A stretch of DNA of 64,000 nt from CADCWK01 sp965218235. GTDB taxonomy: Bacteria; Chloroflexota; Chloroflexia; Thermomicrobiales; UBA6265. The stretch covers positions 1,612,001-1,676,000 of the forward strand of contig OZ244596.1 in the NCBI GenBank assembly GCA_965218235.1, read 5' to 3'. Below are positions 7,530 through 15,722 of the stretch, one piece after another. The stretch's first letter is position 1. The number at the start of each line of letters is the position of its first letter. Under the pieces are notes generated by a model that had not been told where the DNA came from, did no database searches, and saw only the letters and a program-made list of their open reading frames with translations. The position numbers and the translations under genes are program-made.

Positions 7530-9197
7530 ATGTCCTACACGCGCGAGCACTACCGGGAGCAGGCGTTCCCGGTCCTGACCGACGACCAGATCGAATTGCT
7601 GCGGCCGTTCGGCGCCGAGCGGCCGACGGGCGCGGGCGACGTCCTGTTCGAGATCGGCGACCTGGAGTACCCGATGGTCGTGGTCCTGTCGGGCCGCGTC
7701 CGGGTCGTCGACCGGTCCTTTGGGGCGAACCGGTCGATCAGGGAAAGCGGTCCGGGGGAGTTCATTGGCGAGCTGGGCTTGTTGACCGGGCAGACGGTCT
7801 TTCTGGCCTGTGAGGTGATGGAAGCCGGTGCCGTGCTGTGCATCCCGCCGTGGAAGGTCCGCAAGCTGATCCGGACCGTGCCGGAGATCGCCGATCTGAT
7901 CGTGACGGCCTTTGCCGCCCGCCGCGAACTCCTGATGGAGTCGGCCGCGGCGACCCTGAAGCTGTTCGGACCCCAAAACTCGGGTCCGGCCCTCGTGCTG
8001 CGCGAGTTCCTCGACCGCAACCGCATTCCCCACCGCTGGCTGGACCGGGAGGACCCGCACGTCGTCGAGTGGCGGATGAACCGGCCGGGGTCCGACGCCA
8101 TGGTCTGGGCGATCGTGCGAGGCAACGAGGTGCTCGACAACCCGACCAGCCAGGACCTGGCCCGGGCGATGGGGCTGGAGCTCGCCTACCACCAGGAGCA
8201 CCCCGCGGACCTGCTAGTCGTCGGGACTGGTCCGGCCGGGATGTCGACGGCGGTCTACGGCGCATCCGAAGGGCTGGAGACGCTCGCGCTCGATGACGTC
8301 GCGATCGGGGGCCAGGCCGGGACGTCCTCCCGGATCGAGAACTACCTCGGCTTCCCCAACGGCATCTCGGGCGGGGCGCTCGCCTTCAAGGCCCAGGTCC
8401 AGGCGATCAAGTTCGGCGCCCGGATCACGGTACCCCGCTGCGCTGAGCGCCTGGAGCGCGACGGGGACGGCTTCGTCCTGTCACTCGACGACGGCAAGCA
8501 GCTCCGGGCCCGCAGCGTCGTGATCGCGACTGGCGCTCGCTACCGGCGGCTCAACCTGCCACGCCAGGAGGACTTCGAGGGTTCTGGCCTCTTCTACGCC
8601 GCCACCGACCTCGAGGCGCGGCTCTGCGAGGGGCAGGCGGTCGTCGTCGTCGGTGGGGGAAACTCGGCCGGACAGGCCGCGATGTTCCTCGCCCGGTCGG
8701 CGGCCCGCGTCCACCTGCTCTACCGGGGCGACCGGCTCGGGGCCAGCATGTCGCAGTACCTGCTGAGCCGGCTGGAGTACTCGCCGACGATCGAGATCCG
8801 GACCGGGAGCGCCGTCCGGGAGCTGCGCGGTGACGGGCGGCTGGAGTCGATCGTCGTCTCGTCGCCCGGGCGTGAGCCGGAGGAGATCCCGACCAGCGCG
8901 ATGTTCGTCATGATCGGCGCCGACCCGTGCACCGGCTGGCTCCGGGGCATGGTCGACCTCGACGACAAGGGGTTCGTCCTGACCGGGCAGCCGAACGGCC
9001 CCGGTGAGTTACCCCGCTCCCAGTTCGAGACCAGCGAGCCGGGCGTCTTCGCGGTCGGCGATGTCCGGAGCGGTTCGGTCAAGCGGGTCGCCTCGGCCGT
9101 CGGTGAGGGCTCGGTGGTCGTCTCGGCGATCCACGGGTATCTGGAGACGGCCACGGTCGCGGCTGGCGTCGCGACCGTGGCGCCGGTCGGCCGGTAG
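7530..9197 (+). CDS. Cyclic-nucleotide-binding domain / thioredoxin-reductase-like flavoprotein
   Basis: A 555-residue fusion. Residues 15-135 form a CRP-type cNMP-binding domain (PGEFIGELGLLTGQ resembles the phosphate-binding cassette). Residues 150-215 look like a small thioredoxin-like linker (VLREFLDRNRIPHRWLD). Residues 228-545 are a TrxB-type FAD/NAD(P)H oxidoreductase with GTGPAGMSTAVYG, GGQAGTSSRIENYLGFP, VVGGGNSAGQAA and VFAVGDV. The redox CxxC of thioredoxin reductase is absent: the equivalent region reads GLFYAATDLEA. It therefore cannot reduce thioredoxin by the normal disulfide route and is probably a different NADPH-dependent flavoenzyme. The ATG has GGGGAG seven bases upstream. 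Confidence 0.9.
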   Translation: MSYTREHYREQAFPVLTDDQIELLRPFGAERPTGAGDVLFEIGDLEYPMVVVLSGRVRVVDRSFGANRSIRESGPGEFIGELGLLTGQTVFLACEVMEAGAVLCIPPWKVRKLIRTVPEIADLIVTAFAARRELLMESAAATLKLFGPQNSGPALVLREFLDRNRIPHRWLDREDPHVVEWRMNRPGSDAMVWAIVRGNEVLDNPTSQDLARAMGLELAYHQEHPADLLVVGTGPAGMSTAVYGASEGLETLALDDVAIGGQAGTSSRIENYLGFPNGISGGALAFKAQVQAIKFGARITVPRCAERLERDGDGFVLSLDDGKQLRARSVVIATGARYRRLNLPRQEDFEGSGLFYAATDLEARLCEGQAVVVVGGGNSAGQAAMFLARSAARVHLLYRGDRLGASMSQYLLSRLEYSPTIEIRTGSAVRELRGDGRLESIVVSSPGREPEEIPTSAMFVMIGADPCTGWLRGMVDLDDKGFVLTGQPNGPGELPRSQFETSEPGVFAVGDVRSGSVKRVASAVGEGSVVVSAIHGYLETATVAAGVATVAPVGR

Positions 9198-9285
9198 CGA
9201 GAGCGACCGGCCAATCCAGCGTGAAACGCGGGAAACGTCCGGGCCACCTGGCCCGACCGCTTCCCACGTTATCGGCGGACTAGGG

Positions 9286-10380
9286 TTAGAGGTTCGCTGG
9301 GCGCTTGCCAAGGGTGACGTCCACGGTCTGCTGCTTGCCGCCGCGGTCGATCGTTACGGAGACTGTCTCGCCAGGCTGGTGGCTGTAGAGGATCTCGGTG
9401 AACGTGTTGTTCTGGTCGACCTGCTGATCACCGATCGCCGTGATGATGTCATTGACCTCGATCCCCGCGTCCGCGGCTGGGTCGCCGGGGTTGACTGCGG
9501 TGACGTAGGCGCCGTAGTCGACATCCAACTGGTTCTGAGCGGCAATGGTGGGATCGAGCTCAACGACATTGACACCCATGTAGGCGTACGCCACCGAGCC
9601 GTTCTCGATCAACTGCTGGGTGATCTGCTGAACGGTGTTCGACGGGATCGCGAAGAACAACCCCTGGACCGGCTGCCCGTTCTCGGACGGAATGCCGAGT
9701 GTATTGACGCCAACCACCTCGCCGTCGAGGTTCAGCAGCGGGCCGCCGGAGTTGCCGGGGTTGATCGGCGCGTCGTGCTGGATCAGGTTGGTGTAGTTCT
9801 GCTGTGTTGCCCCCTGGGAGGGGTCGAACGGGAAGTCGCGATTGGTCGCGCTGACGATCCCTTCGGTGACCGTGTTCTCGAATTGGCCCAGCGGCGAGCC
9901 GATCGCGAGGACGGGTTCGCCTGGCAGGAGCAGGTCGGAGTCGCCGAAGTCCACGGTGCCGGGAACGTCGCCCGAGACCTGGACCACCGCGAGGTCGCTG
10001 ATCTGGTCCGAGCCGACCAGCTTGGCCTTGCGCGTCTCGCCGCTGGCGAAGACGACCTGGAACTGCTGTCCGCCGGTCACGACATGCCAGTTGGTGACGA
10101 TGTGGCCCTGGTCGTCGATGATGAAGCCGGTTCCCGAGCCGACCGGTTGAAGTTGGGTCGATGTGCCGAGTCCGCCCTGAACCGTCTGCTCGTTGATGAC
10201 GGTGACGACGGCGGGACCGACCTGCTGCACGACGTTGACCGCCGGATAATCGGACGTCCCGGCGGGTGGGGTCGCCGCGTCCTGGGCCATGATGGGGGAC
10301 GCGCCGACGGCCGAGAGGAAGCCCCCGAGAAGCAGGAGCGCGATCGCGATTGCGGTCGTGAGGAAGCGGTTACGTGGCAT
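9286..10380 (-). CDS. HtrA/DegP-like serine protease with PDZ domain
   Basis: A 364-residue exported S1C protease for envelope protein quality control. The signal peptide ends near ASPIMAQDAATP. The trypsin-like domain carries His in VTNWHVV, Asp in SDLAVVQ and Ser in NPGNSGGPLL, a complete triad. The C-terminal PDZ domain starts near residue 270 (YMGVNVVELDP, GAYVTAVNPGDPA, DIITAIGDQQVDQ). The ATG at 10380 has GGAGA upstream. It may be transcribed with, or just after, the regulator gene at 10717-11547. Confidence 0.95.
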   Translation of the reverse strand: MPRNRFLTTAIAIALLLLGGFLSAVGASPIMAQDAATPPAGTSDYPAVNVVQQVGPAVVTVINEQTVQGGLGTSTQLQPVGSGTGFIIDDQGHIVTNWHVVTGGQQFQVVFASGETRKAKLVGSDQISDLAVVQVSGDVPGTVDFGDSDLLLPGEPVLAIGSPLGQFENTVTEGIVSATNRDFPFDPSQGATQQNYTNLIQHDAPINPGNSGGPLLNLDGEVVGVNTLGIPSENGQPVQGLFFAIPSNTVQQITQQLIENGSVAYAYMGVNVVELDPTIAAQNQLDVDYGAYVTAVNPGDPAADAGIEVNDIITAIGDQQVDQNNTFTEILYSHQPGETVSVTIDRGGKQQTVDVTLGKRPANL

Positions 10381-10716
10381 CGGTGTCTCCAGAGGTAGGG
10401 GCGATCCCGGTGCCCGGACCCCGTGTCCGGGTCGTCGGGACGCCTCGGCGACCAGCCTGGTGTGAGGCGGCGCCGGGATGATGGCGTGCAGATGCCATGC
10501 CGCCTGTCGGGTTGGCCCAATCGGGTCACCGGCGCCGTTCGGGAGATCGGTCGCGAAGGCCGTCCAAACTGAAGCCTTTCGGGCTCCTGGCCGCCGAAAC
10601 GATGAATCGGCTGGTCGACAAGTGTCGATACATTCACGATGAAGCGAATGCAGTTTGTGTCTGCGTGACGGCGATCGGAACGGAACCGGTCGGCGGTGTC
10701 GGCGGGCCAATGGTCG
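10381..10716. other. Gene-free region upstream of the HtrA gene
   Basis: A 336-base gap with no convincing gene. Near the HtrA start is a perfect hairpin, CCCGGAC-CCCGT-GTCCGGG (10413-10431), about 35 bases before the start codon, which would sit in the messenger leader. Around 10600-10670 the base composition is more AT-rich and includes CATTC-N10-GAATG (10631-10650); this is a likely promoter area, unproven. Confidence 0.4.
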
Positions 10717-11547
10717 TCACGGCGGGCCGTCCTGTCTGGTCGCCACGGCGCGGCTGGCAAGGACCGTCGCGGTCCGCTTGTCGGCGGGGTAGAACGCCTC
10801 GATGACGAGCTCGGAGACCGTGACGTCCAGCGGCGTCCCAAAGGTGGCGACGGTACTGAAGAAGGCCAGCTCGCCGTCCGGGGAGCGTAGGCGGAGCGGG
10901 ACGACGAACTGGCCCGGACCGGGGATCTCGACGTCCGGAACGGGCTGGTCGCAGGGGTAGCCGCGGACCTCCTCCAGCAACCGGGCAAGCATCACGTCGC
11001 CGCTGGATTCGACCTGGCGCCGGAGCCGGGCGAGCAGGTGACCGCGCCACTCACCCAGGTTGACGATCTGCCGGGCCATCCCGGCCGGGTGGAGGCTGGC
11101 CCGGTAGACGTTGACCGGCGGCGCGAGCAGAGCCGGGTCGATCTCCGCGGTCAGGACCGTCAGGCTGGCGTTGGCCTCGACCAGGTTCCAGTGCCGGTCG
11201 ACGACGACGGCCGGGTACGGGTCGTGGCCGAACAGCATCCGCCGGAGGGCGTCGCGGACCGCCCGGAGCGGCGGGTCGTCGAGAGCCGTCTCGGCGTAGA
11301 CCGGCGCGAAGCCACCCGCCAGCAGCAGCCGGTTGCGCTCCCGGAACGGCAGGTCGAGGCGCTCGCCGAGACGCAGGATCAGCTCCCGGCTGGGCTGTGA
11401 GCGGCCGGTCTCGACGAAGCTGATGTGCCGGGACGAGATTTCGGCCTGAAGCGACAGGTCGAGCTGGCTGAGCCGGCGGCGCTCGCGCCACTCCCGCAGC
11501 AGCGTTCCCACGGGTTGAGCCGCCTGGACCTCGAACCGGGTTGCCAT
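10717..11547 (-). CDS. XRE family regulator with MmyB-like ligand domain
   Basis: A 276-residue transcription factor. The N-terminal Cro/CI helix-turn-helix contains LLREWRERRRLSQLDLSLQA followed by EISSRHISFVETGRSQPS. The rest is the MmyB-like domain (AVVVDRHWNLVEANASL, NLGEWRGHLLARLRR, FSTVATFGTPLDVTVSELVIEAF), a PAS-like fold that binds fatty-acid-like ligands in a characterised homologue. The ATG at 11547 is chosen because the sequence begins MATRFEVQ directly before the HTH. An open frame continues upstream through repeat DNA and is not coding. The target genes are unknown. Confidence 0.9.
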   Translation of the reverse strand: MATRFEVQAAQPVGTLLREWRERRRLSQLDLSLQAEISSRHISFVETGRSQPSRELILRLGERLDLPFRERNRLLLAGGFAPVYAETALDDPPLRAVRDALRRMLFGHDPYPAVVVDRHWNLVEANASLTVLTAEIDPALLAPPVNVYRASLHPAGMARQIVNLGEWRGHLLARLRRQVESSGDVMLARLLEEVRGYPCDQPVPDVEIPGPGQFVVPLRLRSPDGELAFFSTVATFGTPLDVTVSELVIEAFYPADKRTATVLASRAVATRQDGPP

Positions 11548-11659
11548 CGCGCGTGTCCTCCCCGACCAGCGTAGAGTGGATTGTGGCCGGAAGCCATTAC
11601 CTCGAAGGTCATGGCTGGTGGGATGATCGTCAACTGGCCAGCGATCAGCGACCAGTGTC

Positions 11660-11718
11660 GTAGGGGCGCAGCTAGCAAGCCCGGCCGCCGCAGCGGCCAT
11701 CGCCCCGCAGGGCGATAA
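11660..11718 (-). repeat. REP-like repeat, copy A
   Basis: Reads on the minus strand as a palindromic unit with the 18-base core GGCCGCTGCGGCGGCCGG and the distal end CGCCCCTACGA. Both are shared with copy B at 11824-11893 in the opposite direction; the core is partly shared with copy C at 33903-33945. The role is unknown: REP-like elements can end transcription or bind proteins. Confidence 0.65.
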
Positions 11719-11823
11719 CTGGTGATCCGGGTTCAAACATGTCCGACAGTGAAGACGAACGGACGATTTCGGATCCTGTTCGTGCGCCACGAGGTCGACC
11801 CAAAGATGCCGGTTGCGTGGCAT

Positions 11824-11893
11824 GGTCTCGCCTGGCGGCGAAGGCCGCTGCGGCGGCCGGACTCGCCAGCGCAGCGAGAGCTTCGCCCCTACG
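11824..11893 (+). repeat. REP-like repeat, copy B
   Basis: Begins TCTCGCCTGGCGGCGAAG, carries the same core as copy A, and ends CGCCCCTACGA. Relative to copy A it has an extra GCGCAGCGAGAG block before the end. Copies A and B form an imperfect long inverted repeat. Confidence 0.65.
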
Positions 11894-11923
11894 AAACGGA
11901 CATCGCAGGCATCACCGGGATGG

Positions 11924-13351
11924 TCAGTGACTGGTCGCCGGTTCGCCAGCCGGGATCGACTCCGATGTCCGGCGGACGACGAGGAGGCCAGTCAGGAAGG
12001 CCAGGGCCGGGGCGAGGCAGAACAGCCCGTAGTACCAGACGGCGGCCGTCGTCGTCCCGCCGGAGGCGAGGTTGGAGTAGTCGGTCAGGTTGGTGATGAC
12101 ACCGCCGAAGGCCGCGCCGAATGCCGTCGCGACCAGCTGGACGGTCGTCATCGAGGAGGCTGCCAGCGCCTGCTCGTGATTGGGCGCCGACGACAGCGCC
12201 CGGGTCAGCAGGTGCGGCCAGGTGCTGCCGATCCCGAGTCCGAGCAGGAACAGGCCGATCCCGATCGCCGTGATCTGGACCATCCCACCCCCCTCGCCGG
12301 GCATCGCGATCGCCATTACGACCAGTCCGGCCAGGATCACCAGCGGGGCGAACAGGATCACCATCCGCTCCCGTTGCCCGGCGTAGCCCGAGACGACGAG
12401 CGAACTGAATGTCCAGCCGGCCGAGAGCAGCGCGACCATGTAACCGGAGATCAGGGGCGACAGGCCATGGAGGATCTGGAGGAAGTACGGCGTGAACACG
12501 TCGGCGCTGATCGCGATCGTCAGCAGCACCATCGTCGTGATGACCGCTCCGATCGGGGAGCGGAGCGAGAACGTGCCGGATGGCAGGAGCCGGTCGGGCG
12601 ACCGGGCTTCGATCCGGGCCAGGGCGACGAGCAGGACGACGGCGACGGCGATACCTATGCCATTGGTCAGGGGGACGCTGCTGATGCTCCCGGCCGAGAT
12701 CGCCATGACACTGCCGGCCAGGAGTCCGAGTTGCCGGACCGGCAGCCGCGTCAGGGTCATCTCCGGCGGATGGATATCACGGAGAATGCGTTCGAACATG
12801 AACAGGATCAGGATCGCGACCGGAAGCATGCTGCCGAACGCCCAGCGCCAGGCGCCGAGGGAGCCGAAGATCCCGCCGATGGTTGGGCCGCTGACCGTGG
12901 CGATCCCCCACATGGCGCTGGTCAGGGCAAAGGCCCGCGGCCAGAGCGGCTGCGGGTACGCCTCCCGGATGATGGCGTAGATCAGGGCCGAGAGGAACCC
13001 GCCGCCGAACCCCTGGACCGTCCGGCCGACAAGCAGGACCACCATCGCCGGCGCGAGCGCGCAGAGCAGCCCTCCGACGATGAAGCAGATGACGGCGACC
13101 CGGAAGGCGACTCGCGGGCCGAGCCGAACCAGCACCCGCGGGGCGAGCGCCGCCCCGATGATCGACGCGACTACGTAGAGCGTCGTGTTCCAGGCGTAGA
13201 GGTCCTGACCGCCGATGTCCCGGACGACCGACGGCAGGATCGTGATCGCGATCAGAACGTTGACCGCCTGCAGGACCGTCGCGCCGGCGATCGCGATCGA
13301 GCGCGCCGCGTAGGTGCCGCCGAACAGGACACGAATACCGGGCTGAGCCAT
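11924..13351 (-). CDS. MFS transporter, DHA2-like multidrug efflux type
   Basis: A 475-residue polytopic membrane protein with about 14 predicted helices, the size and layout of DHA2 drug:proton antiporters. The early loop after helix 2 (LAPRVLVRLGPRVAF) resembles motif A, and GRTVQGFGGGFLSALIYAII matches the helix 4-5 motif B/C region. Substrates are unknown. ATG 13351 (MAQPGIRV) has GAAGGGA upstream; an in-frame TTG at 13393 is a weaker alternative. A perfect 10-base inverted repeat about 140 bases upstream could be its operator, but no regulator gene is adjacent. Confidence 0.88.
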   Translation of the reverse strand: MAQPGIRVLFGGTYAARSIAIAGATVLQAVNVLIAITILPSVVRDIGGQDLYAWNTTLYVVASIIGAALAPRVLVRLGPRVAFRVAVICFIVGGLLCALAPAMVVLLVGRTVQGFGGGFLSALIYAIIREAYPQPLWPRAFALTSAMWGIATVSGPTIGGIFGSLGAWRWAFGSMLPVAILILFMFERILRDIHPPEMTLTRLPVRQLGLLAGSVMAISAGSISSVPLTNGIGIAVAVVLLVALARIEARSPDRLLPSGTFSLRSPIGAVITTMVLLTIAISADVFTPYFLQILHGLSPLISGYMVALLSAGWTFSSLVVSGYAGQRERMVILFAPLVILAGLVVMAIAMPGEGGGMVQITAIGIGLFLLGLGIGSTWPHLLTRALSSAPNHEQALAASSMTTVQLVATAFGAAFGGVITNLTDYSNLASGGTTTAAVWYYGLFCLAPALAFLTGLLVVRRTSESIPAGEPATSH

Positions 13352-13777
13352 CGGACGGGAGTTCCCTTCAGCATCGAGCCAGACCGACGACAAGGTCCCG
13401 CATCGTCGCGGCCACCGCCGATGATACGCCGTCCGGTCCCAGCTGGCGCAGGCCGAACGCGCTGGACGAGGGTAGCGGCGCTCTGGCGATAAAGCAAGAC
13501 TTCACTTGCTTTATTCCCTCGGTACGGGACAGCGTCAGACAGGAGCCGTGCCGGAGCTGACCCCGGTCAGTCCGGTTCTTGACGGCTCGATCTGGCGGGC
13601 ATGAATGAATGATGGAACGGACGGGACATCGATGCACGGATTGTGTCGCGGGGGGGACGTCTTGCGTCGCCGCTGGCGCACATCTTGGGAGACGTTCCCC
13701 ATCTGAACTGAATCGTTCCCGAAGGGTCCTGGCGACGGACGGCGCCAGGACCAAGATGATGCCCGGAAGGGGTCTCC
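13352..13777. other. Divergent gene-free region (MFS / sugar dehydrogenase)
   Basis: About 425 bases between two divergent genes. It carries the inverted repeat at 13489-13514, an AT-richer section near 13480-13520 that probably holds the MFS promoter, and a purine-rich stretch before the + strand gene. No open frame with plausible protein character was found on either strand. Confidence 0.45.
13489..13514. promoter_or_regulatory. Perfect inverted repeat, probable operator
   Basis: ATAAAGCAAG, six-base spacer, CTTGCTTTAT: perfect 10-base arms in a locally AT-rich stretch between divergent genes, 138 bases upstream of the MFS start. Symmetry and position fit a repressor site for the pump. It could also form a hairpin, but it follows no gene, so a terminator role is unlikely. 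Confidence 0.6.
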
Positions 13778-15052
13778 ATGTCACCCACGATGAACACCGC
13801 CAGTACCACCTGGCGCCCGGCGAGGCTGGTCCTCACGGTCGCCCTGACCCTGCTGCTCGGTCTGACCGGAGTGGCCGGCGCGCTCTCCCCGGCCCGGGCG
13901 CAGGACGCGACGCCGGCCAGTACCGCCGTCCCCGAGGAGGGCTGGGATCTGGCGGGTTCCGGGCTGACCTTCGAGGAGGTCGCGACCGGTCTCTCCAACC
14001 CGCTCTGGATCACGTCGCCGCCGGATGACGCGCGCCTGTTCGTCCTGGAGCAGACGGGCACCATCCGGATCATCGAGGACGGAACGCTGTTGCCGGACCC
14101 ATTCCTCGACATCAGCGACCGGATCACCACCCAGGGCTCGGAGCAGGGCCTGCTCGGGCTGGCGTTCCACCCGGACTACGCGACGAATGGCGCCTTCTAC
14201 GTCTACTACACCGACACCGAAGGCTCGGTGGTCGTCAGCCGGTTCGCCGTGACGGACGACCCGAACGTCGCCGATCCGGCCAGCGAGGTCACGCAACTGA
14301 CCCAGGCGGAGCCGTACCCCAACCACAACGGTGGCGCGGTCGTGTTCGGTCCCGACGGCTACCTGTACCTCGGCCTCGGCGATGGCGGTTCGGCCGGCGA
14401 CCCGCAGGGCAACGGCCAGGACGTCGGGACGTGGCTGGGCAAGCTGCTCCGGATCGATCCGGACCCGACGGCCACGGCCGGCGCCGAGCAGTACACGGTC
14501 CCGGAGGACAACCCGTTCGTGGGGACCGCCGACGCGCTCCCCGAAGTCTGGGCCTACGGGCTCCGCAACCCGTGGCGGATCAGCTTCGACATGGTGACTG
14601 GCGACCTCTGGATCGCCGACGTCGGGCAGGACGAGTGGGAGGAGGTCGACTTCCAGCCGGCCGGTAGCGCCGGGGGCGAGGACTACGGCTGGTCGATCCG
14701 GGAAGGAGCGAACTGCTTCCAGGTCGAGACCTGCGAGACCGAGGGCCTGACCGACCCGGTCGTGCAGTACAACCACTCGGAGGGCGTCTCCGTCACGGGC
14801 GGCTACGTCTACCACGGCACCGCCCTCCCGGAACTCGTCGGGACTTACCTCTACGCCGACTACGGGACGGGGCTTTTGTGGGGGCTGCGGCCGGCCGGCG
14901 ACGGAACGTTCGTCGCGTCGACCCCGATCGACACCGGCTTCAACATCACCTCCTTCGGCCAGGGCAACGACGGCGAGGTCTACATGGCCCTGTTCGGCCA
15001 GGATGGCGGCAGCATCGTCCGGCTGGCCCCGGCTTCGGACAGCCAGCAATGA
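13778..15052 (+). CDS. Exported PQQ-dependent sugar dehydrogenase (glucose/sorbosone type)
   Basis: A 424-residue secreted beta-propeller enzyme. The signal peptide ends near SPARAQDATPA. The propeller begins FEEVATGLSNPLWITSPPD and contains the family motifs LLGLAFHPDY, NHNGGAVVFGPDGYLYLGLGDGG (split over two blades), LPEVWAYGLRNPWRISFD and GGEDYGW. This fold binds PQQ and calcium and oxidises sugars or aldoses; PQQ use in this protein is inferred from family only. The ATG at 13778 follows GGAAGGGGT. The gene appears to be monocistronic or shared with the small membrane gene downstream. Confidence 0.92.
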   Translation: MSPTMNTASTTWRPARLVLTVALTLLLGLTGVAGALSPARAQDATPASTAVPEEGWDLAGSGLTFEEVATGLSNPLWITSPPDDARLFVLEQTGTIRIIEDGTLLPDPFLDISDRITTQGSEQGLLGLAFHPDYATNGAFYVYYTDTEGSVVVSRFAVTDDPNVADPASEVTQLTQAEPYPNHNGGAVVFGPDGYLYLGLGDGGSAGDPQGNGQDVGTWLGKLLRIDPDPTATAGAEQYTVPEDNPFVGTADALPEVWAYGLRNPWRISFDMVTGDLWIADVGQDEWEEVDFQPAGSAGGEDYGWSIREGANCFQVETCETEGLTDPVVQYNHSEGVSVTGGYVYHGTALPELVGTYLYADYGTGLLWGLRPAGDGTFVASTPIDTGFNITSFGQGNDGEVYMALFGQDGGSIVRLAPASDSQQ

Positions 15053-15108
15053 GGAAAATCCTTCCGTAGCGTCCCGGCTGGCTCCTCGTCGCGGGGAAGG
15101 AGACGGAC

Positions 15109-15648
15109 TTGCCCGGAGCTGACGGCATCGATGGCGGTCGCCGTCCCGTCCGTATGGCGTATCTGGCCGCGGGGTGGGCCTTAATCTTCGGTTTGTTGCA
15201 CCTGTACTGGGCGTCAGGTGGAGAAACCGGTCTGCGTTTCAGCCTGGCGCTCAAGGGGCAGGCCGAGACGGATCTGATTCACGACCCGGCGTTTCGCCTG
15301 CAGGGGCTTTGGGGGGTCGTCGTCCTCTGCTGGCTGGCATCGGCGATTGCGCTGTCGACCGTCCGGCCCTGGGGTGAACGCCTGCCAACCCGGCTGCGAC
15401 TCATCGGAGCCTGGGGCGTGACGGTCGTCCTGCTCTTGCGCGCGTTCTTCTACTCGGGGTTCGTGTTCAGCACCCTCCGACTCTTCGGCATCGTCGCGAT
15501 CGGTGCCGACGCCGATCGGACCTGGTATCGCTGGGACCTCATCCTCTGGTCGCCGTGGTTCGTGCTTGGCGCCTTCCTGTTTGGCCGGACTGCCCAGGAC
15601 CTGGCCAGGCGGTCGGCGCAGGAGACGGATGACCAGGCCCGGACGTGA
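15109..15648 (+). CDS. DUF3995-like integral membrane protein
   Basis: A 179-residue protein with about four membrane helices: AYLAAGWALIFGLLHLYWA, LWGVVVLCWLASAIAL, GVTVVLLLRAFF and LILWSPWFVLGAFLFG. The GLLHLYWASGG start and overall size resemble DUF3995 proteins, which have no known function. A TTG start at 15109 is preferred because AAGGAG lies seven bases upstream; the ATG at 15154 is the alternative. It lies 56 bases after the sugar dehydrogenase. Confidence 0.7.
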   Translation: MPGADGIDGGRRPVRMAYLAAGWALIFGLLHLYWASGGETGLRFSLALKGQAETDLIHDPAFRLQGLWGVVVLCWLASAIALSTVRPWGERLPTRLRLIGAWGVTVVLLLRAFFYSGFVFSTLRLFGIVAIGADADRTWYRWDLILWSPWFVLGAFLFGRTAQDLARRSAQETDDQART

Positions 15649-15722
15649 ACGTCGATCCGCAACGCGACCCGGTACCAGCGGATGGTCGATACGTCAGGGA
15701 CGGTGAAACCGGGCTCTGGTGG

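Larger units (their letters stand above)
11548..11923. other. Gene-free region holding two inverted REP-like copies
   Basis: A 376-base gap between the start of the regulator gene (leftward) and the end of the MFS gene (leftward). It holds two oppositely oriented copies of a GC-rich palindromic repeat (11660-11718 and 11824-11893), which could pair over a loop of about 105 bases. No gene is supported; small open frames here follow from the repeat composition. Confidence 0.6.

Noticed and set aside
11813..13492. 559-codon + strand frame opposite the MFS gene
   Set aside because: Low-complexity Arg/Asp/Gln content and full overlap with a clear 14-helix membrane protein on the minus strand.
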